DNA of 64,000 nt from Cellulomonas chitinilytica (lineage in GTDB: Bacteria > Actinomycetota > Actinomycetes > Actinomycetales > Cellulomonadaceae), in the NCBI RefSeq assembly GCF_016862675.1, contig NZ_BONK01000009.1, forward strand, positions 172,513 through 236,512. Reading direction: 5' to 3'. Under the pieces are notes generated by a model. It made no database searches and was not told where the DNA came from. It was given only the letters and a program-made list of their open reading frames with translations. Numbering within the stretch: position 1 is the first letter of the stretch; every line of letters begins with the position of its first letter. The position numbers and the translations under genes were made by a program. Positions 17,233-26,787 of the stretch are shown one piece after another.

Positions 17233-17850
17233 GTGACCGACATCATCGACCGGCCCTCGCCCCTCGACCTCGACGACGTGCTCGAGCGGCCGGTCGTCAC
17301 GCGCAGGCCCGTGCGTCGGCCCGCTCTCCCCGGCCCACCGATCTCCGCCACGTTCCGGTACCCGCCCGGTCCGGTGCCGGACGTCGAGGACGCACCGCGG
17401 GCCCCGGAGCCGCCGGACGTGTGGGCGTGGCCGTGGCAGGCGTGGTTGGTCCGCGGCGCGTCGGGCCTGTGGGGCTCGCGCGGGCAGTGGGGCCGGTGGG
17501 GCGCGTCCGGGCAGTGGCGTGGTGCGACGTCGTGGGGGCCGCCGCGGGCACCGGTTCCCACCGCGCCGCGTGCGTCGAGCGAGGTCAGGACCTGGTCCTG
17601 GCAGCGGTCGCGGGTCGCCGCGGGTCTGCTCGGGGTGTTCCTCGGCGCGTTCGGCCTGCACCGCATGTACCTCGGGTACTGGCGCCGCGGCCTGACGATG
17701 CTCGCCATCACCGTCGTCGGGGGGTTCTTCACGCTCGGGCTCGCGGCGCTCGTCATGGCCGTGTGGGGGTTCTTCGAGGGGCTGCTGTACCTGTCGGTGC
17801 GGCGCGGCCGGTTCGCCCGGGACGCACGCGGGCGGCCGTTGCGCGGCTGA
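17233..17850 (+). CDS. TM2-domain membrane protein
   Basis: A 205-residue protein starting at GTG. The first 120 residues are Pro/Trp/Gly-rich and probably disordered. The C-terminal part (about 130-190) is a TM2 domain: two transmembrane helices joined by a short turn, with the family pattern LGVFLGAFGLHRMYLGYWRRGLTM. The DRF-like turn motif of animal TM2 proteins is not present. Its role is unknown. A Trp-rich low-complexity N-terminus of this kind is common in actinobacterial members. Confidence 0.8.
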   Translation: MTDIIDRPSPLDLDDVLERPVVTRRPVRRPALPGPPISATFRYPPGPVPDVEDAPRAPEPPDVWAWPWQAWLVRGASGLWGSRGQWGRWGASGQWRGATSWGPPRAPVPTAPRASSEVRTWSWQRSRVAAGLLGVFLGAFGLHRMYLGYWRRGLTMLAITVVGGFFTLGLAALVMAVWGFFEGLLYLSVRRGRFARDARGRPLRG

Positions 17851-17854
17851 CCCC

Positions 17855-17884
17855 TTGACCTTCGAGTCGGGTCGAAGGTTTACG
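17855..17884 (+). promoter_or_regulatory. MerR-type promoter/operator
   Basis: An inverted repeat of 8 bp arms (accttcga / tcgaaggt) with a 6-nt spacer, gtcggg, lies at 17858-17879. A -35-like TTGACC (17855-17860) overlaps its left edge and a possible -10 (tttacg, 17879-17884) its right edge, giving the long spacer typical of MerR-activated promoters. The ATG of the MerR gene follows at 17893, so the transcript would be almost leaderless. Confidence 0.7.
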
Positions 17885-17892
17885 TTCGCTGC

Positions 17893-18684
17893 ATGAGCTA
17901 CCGCATCGCCGAGGCCGCAGGCCTGGTCGGCGTCGCACCGACGACGCTGCGCTACTACGAGGACATCGGGCTGCTCGAGAAGCCCGCCCGCGGCAGCAAC
18001 GGGTACCGCGCGTACGACGAGGACGACGTGGCCCGCCTGCGGTTCGTGACGGCGGTGAAGAACCTGGGCATCCCGCTGTCGGACGTGCGCGAGCTCGTCG
18101 CGGCCTACGGCGTCGAGGACTGCTCGACGGTCGCGCACCACGTCGTCGAGACGGTCGCGGCCCGGCTCACCGAGACCCAGGAGCGGATCGGCGAGCTCGT
18201 CGCCCTGGCCGCGCAGCTGCAGACGGTCGCCGCCCGGCTGGCGGACGCCCCGACCGGCACGGCCTGCGGGGACGGCTGCCCGTGCGCGACGGTCGCGACC
18301 GCACCCCTGCCGGACACCCGGACGCTCGTGCCGCTGACCCGGCGACCCGGGCCGGACGTAGGTCGCCCCGACGGCTCTGCACCCGCCGACGTGCCCGTCG
18401 CCTGCTCGCTCGCCCCGGCCGCCGTACCGGGTCGGGTCACCGACTGGCAGGGGCTGATCGCGTCGGCCGTCCGCCGTGAGGCGGTCGACGGCGGCACCGC
18501 CCTCGTCTTCGACGCCGCCCCGGGCCTCGCCGCCGACGTGGCCCGCCTCGCCGCCGCCGAGCAGGAGTGCTGCCCGTTCTTCGACTTCACGGTGCGGCTG
18601 ACCACGGGGCAGGTCCGCCTCGAGGTCCGCGCACCGGCCGACGCGGCCGACGTCGTCGCCGCGATGTTCGGCGCCCCCGCATGA
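17893..18684 (+). CDS. MerR-family regulator with cysteine-rich C-terminal domain
   Basis: A 263-residue regulator. Residues 1-70 are the MerR winged helix (YRIAEAAGLVGVAPTTLRYYEDIGLL, then RLRFVTAVKNLGIPLSDVREL), followed by a dimerisation helix (about 80-120). The metal-sensing candidates are Cys in EDCSTVAHHV, then CGDGCPC. Beyond that a second domain (about 165-260) contains ACSL and EQECCPFFDFTVRL, a module I have seen fused to or next to metal-responsive MerR proteins. A MerR-type palindrome covers its own promoter. The next gene encodes a small membrane protein with a Cys-rich tail, so a metal stress cluster is likely, but which metal is not clear. Confidence 0.82.
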   Translation: MSYRIAEAAGLVGVAPTTLRYYEDIGLLEKPARGSNGYRAYDEDDVARLRFVTAVKNLGIPLSDVRELVAAYGVEDCSTVAHHVVETVAARLTETQERIGELVALAAQLQTVAARLADAPTGTACGDGCPCATVATAPLPDTRTLVPLTRRPGPDVGRPDGSAPADVPVACSLAPAAVPGRVTDWQGLIASAVRREAVDGGTALVFDAAPGLAADVARLAAAEQECCPFFDFTVRLTTGQVRLEVRAPADAADVVAAMFGAPA

Positions 18685-18730
18685 CACCCACGCCCGACCC
18701 CCGAACCCGACGGACGAACCGGAGCCGACC

Positions 18731-19039
18731 ATGACCCTCACCCACGACCGCACCGAGCCCACGACGACGCACAGGACGACGCGCAGGACGACGCTCCTCG
18801 GGATCGGCGTCGCCACCGCGTGCGCGCTCGCCTGCTCGCTGCCGCTGCTCGTGGGCGCCGGCGTCGTCGCCTCCGGGGCGGCGTTCCTCGCCGGCTCCGG
18901 CGGGCTCGCGCTCGCCGTGCTGGCAGTCGCGGGCGCAGGCGTCGCTACGGCGCTCGTCGTCCGGCGTCGCCGTGCCGCGGCCGCTCCGGCATCGGCCGGT
19001 GCCGGGTCGTGCGGCTGCGGCGGTGCCTGCGCGGGCTGA
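18731..19039 (+). CDS. Small two-helix membrane protein with Cys-rich tail
   Basis: A 102-residue protein with two hydrophobic segments (about 24-45 and 50-75), a basic cytoplasmic stretch ([10 protein letters not shown]) and a C-terminal tail [10 protein letters not shown] with three cysteines. A further pair of cysteines lies in the first membrane helix (ACALAC). This layout recalls small mercury or other soft-metal transport proteins (MerT/MerC-like) without a clear family match. It follows the MerR gene by 46 bp and is probably under the same promoter. Confidence 0.65.
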   Translation: MTLTHDRTEPTTTHRTTRRTTLLGIGVATACALACSLPLLVGAGVVASGAAFLAGSGGLALAVLAVAGAGVATALVVRRRRAAAAPASAGAGSCGCGGACAG

Positions 19040-19058
19040 CGCCCGGCACACTCCCCTC

Positions 19059-19391
19059 ATGACCACGCTGCGCTCCGTCGCGCTGTTCGTCCTGGCCGCC
19101 GTCGCGGAGATCGGGGGCGCCTGGCTCATCTGGCAGGGCGTGCGCGAGCACCGGGGCGTCCTGTGGATCGGCGCGGGCGTGCTCGCGCTCGGCGCCTACG
19201 GGTTCGTCGCGACCCTGCAGCCGGACGCGAGCTTCGGCCGCATCCTCGCCGCGTACGGCGGGGTGTTCGTCGCCGGGTCGCTCGCGTGGGGCATGGCCGT
19301 CGACAAGTTCCGCCCCGACCGGTGGGACCTGATCGGCGCCGCGGTGTGCCTGCTCGGCGTCGCGGTGATCATGTACGCCCCGCGGTCCTAG
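19059..19391 (+). CDS. YnfA-family (UPF0060) small membrane protein
   Basis: A 110-residue protein with four transmembrane helices. The YnfA pattern is clear: [18 protein letters not shown] in the first hairpin, [29 protein letters not shown] in the middle, and [19 protein letters not shown] at the end. The family is related to small multidrug resistance (SMR) exporters, though the transported compound is uncertain. It lies 19 bp after the Cys-rich membrane protein and may share the MerR-controlled transcript. Confidence 0.88.
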   Translation: MTTLRSVALFVLAAVAEIGGAWLIWQGVREHRGVLWIGAGVLALGAYGFVATLQPDASFGRILAAYGGVFVAGSLAWGMAVDKFRPDRWDLIGAAVCLLGVAVIMYAPRS

Positions 19392-19394
19392 CCC

Positions 19395-19664
19395 CTACTC
19401 GACGGCCACCCGGTGCAGGAAGTCCTCGAGCGCGTCGAGCGACGCGAGCGCGCTGTCGTCGTCGGCCGGGGTCTCCAGGACGACCTCGTCGCCCGCGCCG
19501 ATGCCGAGCGTGATGACCGACAGGATCGACCGGGTCGACGCGGGCCCGGAGCCGTTCTTGGCGATGGTCACGGGCGCGGGCTGCCGGGCGGCCTCCGCGA
19601 CGAAGAGCGCGGCGGGTCGGGCGTGCAGCCCGTCCTGGATCGCGACGACGACGGAACGCTGCAT
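19395..19664 (-). CDS. ptsH: PTS phosphocarrier protein HPr
   Basis: An 89-residue HPr. The active-site histidine is His14 in IQDGLHARPAALF, and the conserved serine loop SILSVITLGIGAGDEVVLE follows. It passes phosphate from enzyme I to the EIIA protein. The ATG at 19664 gives the normal family length; an upstream in-frame ATG adds 12 unrelated residues. It is separated from the ptsI stop codon by 80 bp that contain a dre palindrome, so it has its own DasR-type promoter. It ends 3 bp from the convergent YnfA-like gene. Confidence 0.95.
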   Translation of the reverse strand: MQRSVVVAIQDGLHARPAALFVAEAARQPAPVTIAKNGSGPASTRSILSVITLGIGAGDEVVLETPADDDSALASLDALEDFLHRVAVE

Positions 19665-19703
19665 GGTCTGCCTCCTGCTGGTCGACGATGACGAGACCAA
19701 CCT

Positions 19704-19719
19704 ACTGGTCTAGACCACA
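19704..19719. promoter_or_regulatory. DasR-responsive element (dre) upstream of ptsH
   Basis: ACTGGTCTAGACCACA contains the perfect 12-bp palindrome TGGTCTAGACCA (19706-19717), the dre consensus core of the GntR-family repressor DasR. It lies 40 bp before the HPr start codon and just downstream of ptsI. Two more copies lie in front of the EIIC gene. Confidence 0.88.
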
Positions 19720-19744
19720 TCCCACCAGAGGAAGCGGGGCCGGA

Positions 19745-21423
19745 TCAGAGACCTAGGTCCTCCAGCACGGGCAGCATCGCCCGTACGGTGTCCCGTGCGG
19801 CCTCCGCACCGTCCGCCGCCAGCGCGGCGTCCGCCAGCTCCCGGCACCGGTCCGCCGTGACCGTCGCGAGGACCGCCGCCACGTCCGGCAGGGCCCGCGG
19901 CGTCATCGACAACGACGAGACCCCCAGCCCCACGAGCACGGGGGCGAGAGCGGGGTCCGCCGCGGCCTCGCCGCACACGCCCACCGGGCGCCCTCGGAGC
20001 GCACCGCCCGCGCACGTCGCCGCGACGAGGTCGAGCACGGCGGGCTGCCACGACGTCGACAGCCGCGCGAGCCGCGCCAGCTCCCGGTCGGCCGCCATCG
20101 CGTACTGCGTGAGGTCGTTCGTGCCGATGCTCGCGAACCGCGCGTGCACCAGCAGGTCCCGGGCCCGCAGCGCCGCCGACGGCACCTCGACCATGACGCC
20201 CGCCTGCGCGAGCCCGTGCGCGGCGCACCGCTCGACGAAGTCGCGGGCCTCCTCGGCGGTCGCGACCATCGGCGCCATCACCCACACGTCCGCGTCCTCG
20301 ACGGCCGCCGCGCGGGCGATCGCCGCGAGCTGGTCGTCGAGCACCTGCGGGTGGTCCCACGCGGTCCGCAGGCCGCGCACGCCGAGGGCCGGGTTCGGCT
20401 CGTCGGGGGCGGTGACGAACGGGAGCGGCTTGTCCGCGCCCGCGTCGAGCGTGCGGACCACGACCTTGCGGCCGGGGAACGCCGCGAGGACCTGCCGGTA
20501 GGCGTCGACCTGCTCGTCGACGCCCGGCGCGACGGTCCGCCCGAGGAACCGGAACTCCGTCCGGAGCAGCCCGACACCCTCGGCGCCGGCGGCCGCAGCC
20601 GCGGCGGCACCGGCGGGGTCGGCGACGTTCGCGAGCAGCGCGACGGGCATCCCGTCGGCCGTCGCACCCGGCGCGCCGAGCCGGGCTGCGCGGCGCACGG
20701 TCCTGCCGGCACGCGCGACGGCGTCCTCGTCGGGGTCCGGCGTGACGGACCCGAGCGCGCCGTCGACGAGCACGGTGTCCCCGTCGCGCAGCGTGCCCGC
20801 CCCCGCGACGGCGACCACCGCGGGGATGCCGAGCGCTCGGGCGAGGATCGCGGTGTGGGACGTCGGGCCGCCGCCCTCGGTGACCAGCGCGAGCACGAGG
20901 TCCGGGTCGAGGCGGGCGGTGTCGGCCGGCGCGAGGTCGCGCGCGACCAGCACGAACGGTTCACCGGGGTCCGGCACGCCCGGCATCGGCGCACCCGTGA
21001 GCGTCGCGACGACGCGGTCCCGGACGTCGTCGACGTCCCGCGCACGCTCCGCGAACAGGCCCCCGAGCGCGAGGAGCTGGTCGACGACCACCGCCGCCGC
21101 GTCCCACACCGCGCGCTGCGGCGTCGACGCCTGCTCGACGACCCGGCGCCGCGCCTCGTCGACGAGCGTGGGGTCCGCCGCCATCTCGGCGGTGACGGCC
21201 AGCACGGCCGCACCCTCGCCGCGGGCGGTGGACGCCGCCGCGAGCAGCGCGTCGTGCACGACGGATGCCGCGGCGCCGATCCGGTCCGCCGCTGCCGCCA
21301 GGTCCGTGCCCGGCGGCAGCGGCTCGGTCGACGGAGCCGGGAGGGGGTCGGGCATCCGCGCGACCACGCCTGCGCGGCGCCCGGGACTGACCCCGACGCC
21401 GCGCAGGACAAGGGTGGTGGACG

Positions 21424-21427
<4 letters not shown>
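19745..21427 (-). CDS. ptsI: PTS enzyme I (phosphoenolpyruvate-protein phosphotransferase)
   Basis: A 560-residue enzyme I that transfers phosphate from PEP to HPr. The phosphorylated histidine is His191 in GGPTSHTAILARALG. The C-terminal PEP-binding barrel includes GLLRTEFRFLGR, NPALGVRGLR, MVEVPSAALRARDLL and IGTNDLTQYAMAADR. Its ATG overlaps the stop codon of the upstream EIIC gene (ATGA), so the EIIC-EI pair is co-translated from the DasR-controlled promoter near 22.8 kb. EI coupled directly to a sugar-specific EIIC suggests that the PTS is dominated by one sugar in this organism. Confidence 0.95.
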
Positions 21428-22752
<1,325 letters not shown>

Positions 22753-22842
22753 GGAGCACTCCTCGCTGAGGTTCGATGAGTAGCCGGGTGCGGGGGTGGT
22801 ACGAAGACGGTCTGGGAGCGTTCCGGGGGGCCACGCTCTGTC

Positions 22843-22856
22843 CTGGTCTGGACCAG
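22843..22856. promoter_or_regulatory. dre-like site 1 in the EIIC-dasR intergenic region
   Basis: CTGGTCTGGACCAG matches the DasR palindrome except for one of the two central bases. It lies between the divergent EIIC and regulator genes and is centred 25 bp from the second copy. Confidence 0.8.
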
Positions 22857-22866
22857 TTGCGCTCAG

Positions 22867-22882
22867 AGTGGTCTAGACCTCA
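22867..22882. promoter_or_regulatory. dre-like site 2 in the EIIC-dasR intergenic region
   Basis: AGTGGTCTAGACCTCA matches the DasR consensus palindrome at all but one of the 12 core positions (TGGTCTAGACCT). Two sites 25 bp apart suggest cooperative control of both divergent transcripts: EIIC-ptsI on one side, regulator-EIIB-EIIB-EIIA on the other. Confidence 0.82.
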
Positions 22883-22979
22883 TCATGTGTCAAGGGTCAC
22901 ACCGCGACGACGCGGAGCCGCCTCCGGAACACCCGGGGCGGCACAGCCCGACGCCGTAACGAAGGAGTGGACCCTGGAC

Positions 22980-23987
22980 GTGGACCAGCCGGCGCAGGAC
23001 GACCCGACGGGCGTCCCCCTGGCAGCCGACGCGCCCCCGGACACCGGCGACAGCACCGGGACCGGCGACGGCGCCGCCAACGACACCCCCGTCGCGCACA
23101 AGTACCTCGCCGTCCGCGACCACCTCGTCGGCCTCGTCGCCCGCGAGCTGCGCGTCGGCGACGCGATCCCCTCCGAGCGCACCCTCACCCAGCAGTTCGG
23201 CCTGTCCCGGATGACCGTCCGGCAGGCCGTCGACGCCCTCGTCACCGAGGGCGTGCTCGTCCGGGAGCAGGGCCGCGGCACGTTCGTCGCCCCCCAGCGC
23301 ATGGACTTCGAGATGCGCCTGACGACGTTCGGCGAGGAGATGCGCCGGCGCGGCATGGAGCCCACGACCGCGGTGCTCGCCGCCCAGACGGTCGCGGCGA
23401 CCCCCGACGTGGCGGCCGCCCTCGAGATCGAGCCGCGCGCCAAGGTCCACTACCTGTACCGCGTGCGCAGCGCCGACGGCGACCCCATGTGCATCGAGCA
23501 GGTGTGGGTGCCCGTCGCGCTCGCCCCCGGCCTGCTCGCCGACGGCCCGCCGCCGAGCATGTACGACGCCCTGCGGGCCCTCGACCTCGGCCCCGAGTGG
23601 GGTGAGGACACGCTGTCCGCCGACGAGGCCACCGACACCGAGGCGTCCCTGCTCGGCCTCGGGGAGCGTCGTGCGGTGCTGCGGGCCGCCCGCCGGACCT
23701 ACAGCGCGGCCGGCGCGACGATGTACTCGCGCTCCTGCTACCGCGCCGACCGCTACACCGTGTGGGTCCCGCTCAGCGCCCCCCGCCCGTCCCTCGTGCC
23801 GCGCCGCCGCACGCCCGACGGCCCGGACGCACCCGACCACGCCGCGGCACCGCACCCCGACGCCCCTGGCGGCGACCAGGACGGCACCCCGAGCACCGAC
23901 GGACCGACCCCCGCCGGGGCCCCGGCGACGCCCACGACGACGAGGCGCGCACCCGCGGCCGCGGCAGCACGAGGAGAACGTCCATGA
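22980..23987 (+). CDS. dasR: GntR/HutC-family regulator, DasR-like
   Basis: A 335-residue regulator. An Asp/Thr-rich N-terminal extension (about 1-40) leads to a GntR winged helix (YLAVRDHLVGLVARELRVGDAIPSERTLTQQFGLSRMTVRQAVDALVTEGVLVREQGRGTFV split by loops) and a UTRA sensor domain (about 110-250), which in DasR binds glucosamine-6-phosphate. Unlike typical DasR (about 250 residues), it continues with a 70-residue Pro/Ala/Thr-rich tail. I chose GTG 22980, 12 nt after AAGGAG; other starts are possible. It overlaps the first EIIB gene by 4 nt. Neighbouring PTS genes and dre sites support the identity. Confidence 0.85.
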   Translation: MDQPAQDDPTGVPLAADAPPDTGDSTGTGDGAANDTPVAHKYLAVRDHLVGLVARELRVGDAIPSERTLTQQFGLSRMTVRQAVDALVTEGVLVREQGRGTFVAPQRMDFEMRLTTFGEEMRRRGMEPTTAVLAAQTVAATPDVAAALEIEPRAKVHYLYRVRSADGDPMCIEQVWVPVALAPGLLADGPPPSMYDALRALDLGPEWGEDTLSADEATDTEASLLGLGERRAVLRAARRTYSAAGATMYSRSCYRADRYTVWVPLSAPRPSLVPRRRTPDGPDAPDHAAAPHPDAPGGDQDGTPSTDGPTPAGAPATPTTTRRAPAAAAARGERP

Positions 23988-24229
23988 GACCGGAAGGCAT
24001 GGAGCAGGCCGCGGCGATCCTCGCGGCGCTCGGCGGCGTCGACAACATCGACGAGATCGAGCCCTGCACCACACGGCTGCGCTCCCTCGTGCGGGACACG
24101 ACCCGCGTCGACGCGGCGGCCCTGCGCGCCGCGGGTGCGTTCGGGGTGATGATCTCCGGCCGCGTCGTGCAGGTCGTCGTCGGCCCGAACGTGGACACGA
24201 TCGCGAGCGACCTCGACGACCTGATGTGA
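23984..24229 (+). CDS. PTS EIIB component (GlcNAc/glucose type), copy 1
   Basis: An 81-residue EIIB with the phosphocysteine motif IEPCTTRLR (Cys28). It is the phosphate donor to sugar entering through the EIIC. It overlaps the dasR-like stop codon by 4 nt (ATGA). The next gene is a close paralogue; the two share ILAALGG, EPCxTRLR and VQVVVGPxxDT. Streptomyces nagF is the equivalent single-domain EIIB. Confidence 0.9.
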   Translation: MRPEGMEQAAAILAALGGVDNIDEIEPCTTRLRSLVRDTTRVDAAALRAAGAFGVMISGRVVQVVVGPNVDTIASDLDDLM

Positions 24230-24266
24230 CCCCCGACCCCCTCTTCCCCCTGACAAGGAGCACGAG

Positions 24267-24497
24267 ATGAGCAAGGCAGCACAGATCCTCGCGGCGCTCG
24301 GAGGCGACGCGAACGTCGTCGACCTGGAGCCGTGCATCACGCGGCTGCGCGTCGAGGTCGAGGACCCGTCGCGCGTCGACGAGGTCGCACTCAAGGCGGC
24401 CGGCGTGATCGCGGTCGTCCGCTCGGGGATCGCCCTGCAGGTCGTCGTCGGCCCGGAGGCGGACACGCTGGCGTCGGACATCGAGGACCTGCGCTGA
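24267..24497 (+). CDS. PTS EIIB component (GlcNAc/glucose type), copy 2
   Basis: A 76-residue second EIIB with phosphocysteine motif LEPCITRLR (Cys23), preceded by AAGGAG. It lies 37 bp after copy 1 and overlaps the EIIA gene by 1 nt. Both copies keep the active cysteine, so this looks like a functional tandem duplication, not a decayed copy. They may serve different EIIC proteins. Confidence 0.9.
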   Translation: MSKAAQILAALGGDANVVDLEPCITRLRVEVEDPSRVDEVALKAAGVIAVVRSGIALQVVVGPEADTLASDIEDLR

Positions 24498-24955
24498 TGA
24501 CGCTGCAGATCCTCGCGCCCGTGACGGGTGCGGTGCTGGCGCTCGCCGACGTGGACGACCCCGTGTTCGCGGGCGAGCTCGTGGGGCCGGGCCTCGCGGT
24601 CGACCCGTCGCTCGGCGGGACGTGCGACGTGATCGCCCCGGTCGACGGGACCGTCGCCAAGCTGCACGCGCACGCGTTCGTCATCGAGACCGCGGACGGG
24701 CGCGGGCTGCTGGTGCACCTGGGCATCAACACCGTGCAGCTCGGCGGCGAGGGCTTCACGCTGCACGTGTCCGAGGGCGACGCCGTGGCGGCCGGCCAGG
24801 TGCTGGTCACGTGGGACCCGGCGGCCGTGCAGGCCGGCGGACGCTCCCCGGTGTGCCCCGTCGTCGCGCTCGACGCAGCGCCCGGGGCGCTCACCCGACG
24901 GGCCAAGCCGGGCGACTCCGTGACCGCCGGGGAGCCGTTCCTGGAGTGGTCCTGA
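24497..24955 (+). CDS. crr: PTS EIIA component, glucose (Crr) type
   Basis: A 152-residue EIIA-Glc-type protein. The phosphorylated histidine is His74 in GLLVHLGINTVQL, and the partner histidine is His59 in LHAHAF. It accepts phosphate from HPr and passes it to the EIIB proteins. The start ATG overlaps the stop of EIIB copy 2 by 1 nt. With ptsH, ptsI, EIIB and EIIC in the same 5.6 kb, a complete phosphorelay is encoded locally. Confidence 0.9.
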   Translation: MTLQILAPVTGAVLALADVDDPVFAGELVGPGLAVDPSLGGTCDVIAPVDGTVAKLHAHAFVIETADGRGLLVHLGINTVQLGGEGFTLHVSEGDAVAAGQVLVTWDPAAVQAGGRSPVCPVVALDAAPGALTRRAKPGDSVTAGEPFLEWS

Positions 24956-24994
24956 CGCCGGTGGGAGGCCGTCCGGAAGCGGCGTGAGCGGACA

Positions 24995-25038
24995 CGTGTC
25001 ACCCACAATCGGGAAGCGCGGGTCGACGCGTGTCACCC
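24995..25038. repeat. Direct repeat cgtgtcaccc upstream of a Tat-exported protein
   Basis: The 10-mer cgtgtcaccc occurs at 24995-25004 and again at 25029-25038, 34 bp apart, in the 207-bp gap before the gene at 25163. The spacing is close to three helical turns, which could suit a regulator. A chance repeat is not excluded. Confidence 0.4.
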
Positions 25039-25162
25039 TTCCGGGTGGGAGCGTGTCCATATCCGATCCGTCCAGATCTTCCGTTGTGCCCGTTGCGTCC
25101 CTACGGTGGTCACGGGCCGCACCGTCGCGGCCCGCTCGCCTGCCCTGGAGGGGGTCTCCGCG

Positions 25163-26629
25163 ATGCCGGACACCACGATCGATCCCGTCACGACCGACCA
25201 GTCACACCGCACCCGTCCCGCCCTGCCGCCGCTCACCCGGCGGTCGTTCCTCGTCCTGACCGGTGCGGCCGCCGCCGTCGCCGCCGGGGCGACCAGTGCC
25301 GCCGCACGCCCCCTGCCCGCCACGGTCCCCGCCCACGGCCCGGCCACCCACGGGCACTCGCACGGCAACCCGAACGCCGCCCGCCGGGCCGCCGCCGACT
25401 TCATCCAGGCCGCCACGAACGCCTACCCCACGCTCAACACCGGCCCCCGCCTCCCCCAGAGCTACGCCGACGAGCTCGGCCTGTTCAGCACTGCGTTCGT
25501 GTACGACTCCGCCCTCGCCGTCATCGCGCTCCTCGCCGACGGCCGCCGCGCCTCCGAGCAGACCGCCCGCGTCATCGGGGACGGCCTGATCTACGCCCAG
25601 GAGCACGACCCGAACTACTCCGACGGCCGCCTGCGCCAGGGGTACAACGTGGGGCCGTACACGTTCTACGACGGCAACCCGCAGCCCAACGGGTTCATCC
25701 AGCCCGACGGCACCGCGAACATCGGCTGGCAGTTCGGGTTCCTCGGCACCGCCGTCGGCGACATGGCGTGGCCAGGCATCGCCCTGCTCCAGCTGTTCGA
25801 CCGGACCCGCGACCGCCGCTACCTCGACGCCGCCGTCCGCATCGGCACCTGGATCACGACCAACACGTGGTCCACCCAGCCGCTGGGCGGGTTCTCGTTC
25901 GGCGTCAACGGGTCGAACGTGCCGATCCCGAACGGGTCGACCGAGCACAACATCGACTGCGTCGCGTTCTTCTCGATCCTGCGCGACCTCACCCGCGACA
26001 AGCAGTGGGGCAAGGCCGCCGACCACGCCCGCGCGTTCGTCGACCGCATGTGGGACCCGGTGGCCGGCACGTTCTGGACCGGAACCAACGACGGCGTCGC
26101 GATCAACACGTTCCCCGTCCCGCTCGACACGGCGACGTGGAGCTGGCTCGCGCTGCGCGACAGGAAGTACGCCCGCTCCCTCGACTGGGCCGGCTCGGCG
26201 CTCGCCACCACGGACGACGCGAGCGCGACGAACTCCCAGCTCCCTGACGGCGAGACGATCTCCGGCGTCACGTTCAGCAGCGCGAGCCTCACGTCGACCG
26301 CGCAGTACAACGGCATCACCGTCAACCAGCAGGGCGTGTGGCTGGAGGGCACGAACCAGCTCGCGACCGCGCTGCTCGACCGGGACCGCCGGGGCGACAA
26401 GCCCACCGCCGACGGGCTGCTCGCGCAGGCCAGGCACGCGCAGGACGTGCTCGGCGTCGGCCAGCACCTCGGCGGCGTCGTCGTCGACGGCGGTGTCGTC
26501 GCGGCGTCCAGCCTGCTCGACACCGGGTTCGGCTTCGGCTACTTCCAGGTCCAGCACGTCGGTGCCACGTCCTGGTTCGTCTTCGGGTCCACCCGGACGA
26601 ACCCGTACCGGCTGCGCCGCCTGAGCTGA
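25163..26629 (+). CDS. Tat-exported alpha/alpha-barrel protein, probable glycan-active
   Basis: A 488-residue protein. A twin-arginine signal, LTRRSFLVLTGAAAAVAAG, at about residues 30-50 directs folded export. The mature part has helical-barrel segments seen in (alpha/alpha)6 glycoside hydrolases and related proteins: FVYDSALAVIALLADG, NIGWQFGFLGTAVGDMAWPGIALLQL, EHNIDCVAFFSILRDLT, WLEGTNQLATALLDRD. No named GH family could be assigned by eye. The ATG at 25163 has GGAGGGGG upstream and leaves a normal Tat leader. It is monocistronic with a strong terminator. Confidence 0.7.
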   Translation: MPDTTIDPVTTDQSHRTRPALPPLTRRSFLVLTGAAAAVAAGATSAAARPLPATVPAHGPATHGHSHGNPNAARRAAADFIQAATNAYPTLNTGPRLPQSYADELGLFSTAFVYDSALAVIALLADGRRASEQTARVIGDGLIYAQEHDPNYSDGRLRQGYNVGPYTFYDGNPQPNGFIQPDGTANIGWQFGFLGTAVGDMAWPGIALLQLFDRTRDRRYLDAAVRIGTWITTNTWSTQPLGGFSFGVNGSNVPIPNGSTEHNIDCVAFFSILRDLTRDKQWGKAADHARAFVDRMWDPVAGTFWTGTNDGVAINTFPVPLDTATWSWLALRDRKYARSLDWAGSALATTDDASATNSQLPDGETISGVTFSSASLTSTAQYNGITVNQQGVWLEGTNQLATALLDRDRRGDKPTADGLLAQARHAQDVLGVGQHLGGVVVDGGVVAASSLLDTGFGFGYFQVQHVGATSWFVFGSTRTNPYRLRRLS

Positions 26630-26635
26630 GCCGAC

Positions 26636-26686
26636 GACGCACGGAGGGGTGCGCTGCCTGACGGGCGGCGCACCCCTCCGTGCGTC
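26636..26686 (+). terminator. Long hairpin terminator
   Basis: A 19-bp perfect stem (26636-26654 with 26668-26686) encloses a 13-nt loop, starting 7 nt after the stop codon of the Tat-exported protein. Confidence 0.85.
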
Positions 26687-26787
26687 AGGCGGCGAGCCTC
26701 TCGACGGCAGGGCGCGGGTCGTCGTCGGTCGCCCTTGGTGCACCGCCCGTCTGGCGACCTCGGCCGGCCCGCTGCGAAGGTGGGGCG

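Noticed and set aside
13627..18816. A 1,729-codon open frame on the minus strand across several plus-strand genes
   Set aside because: It is antisense to the CE15 esterase, the Imm5-like gene, the TM2 gene and the MerR gene, and its translation is Arg/Gly/Val low-complexity. Long antisense frames are expected at this GC content.
22813..22826. TGGGAGCGTTCCGG as a CebR-type operator
   Set aside because: Three mismatches to the CebR palindrome and not itself palindromic; the nearby dre sites explain the region better.
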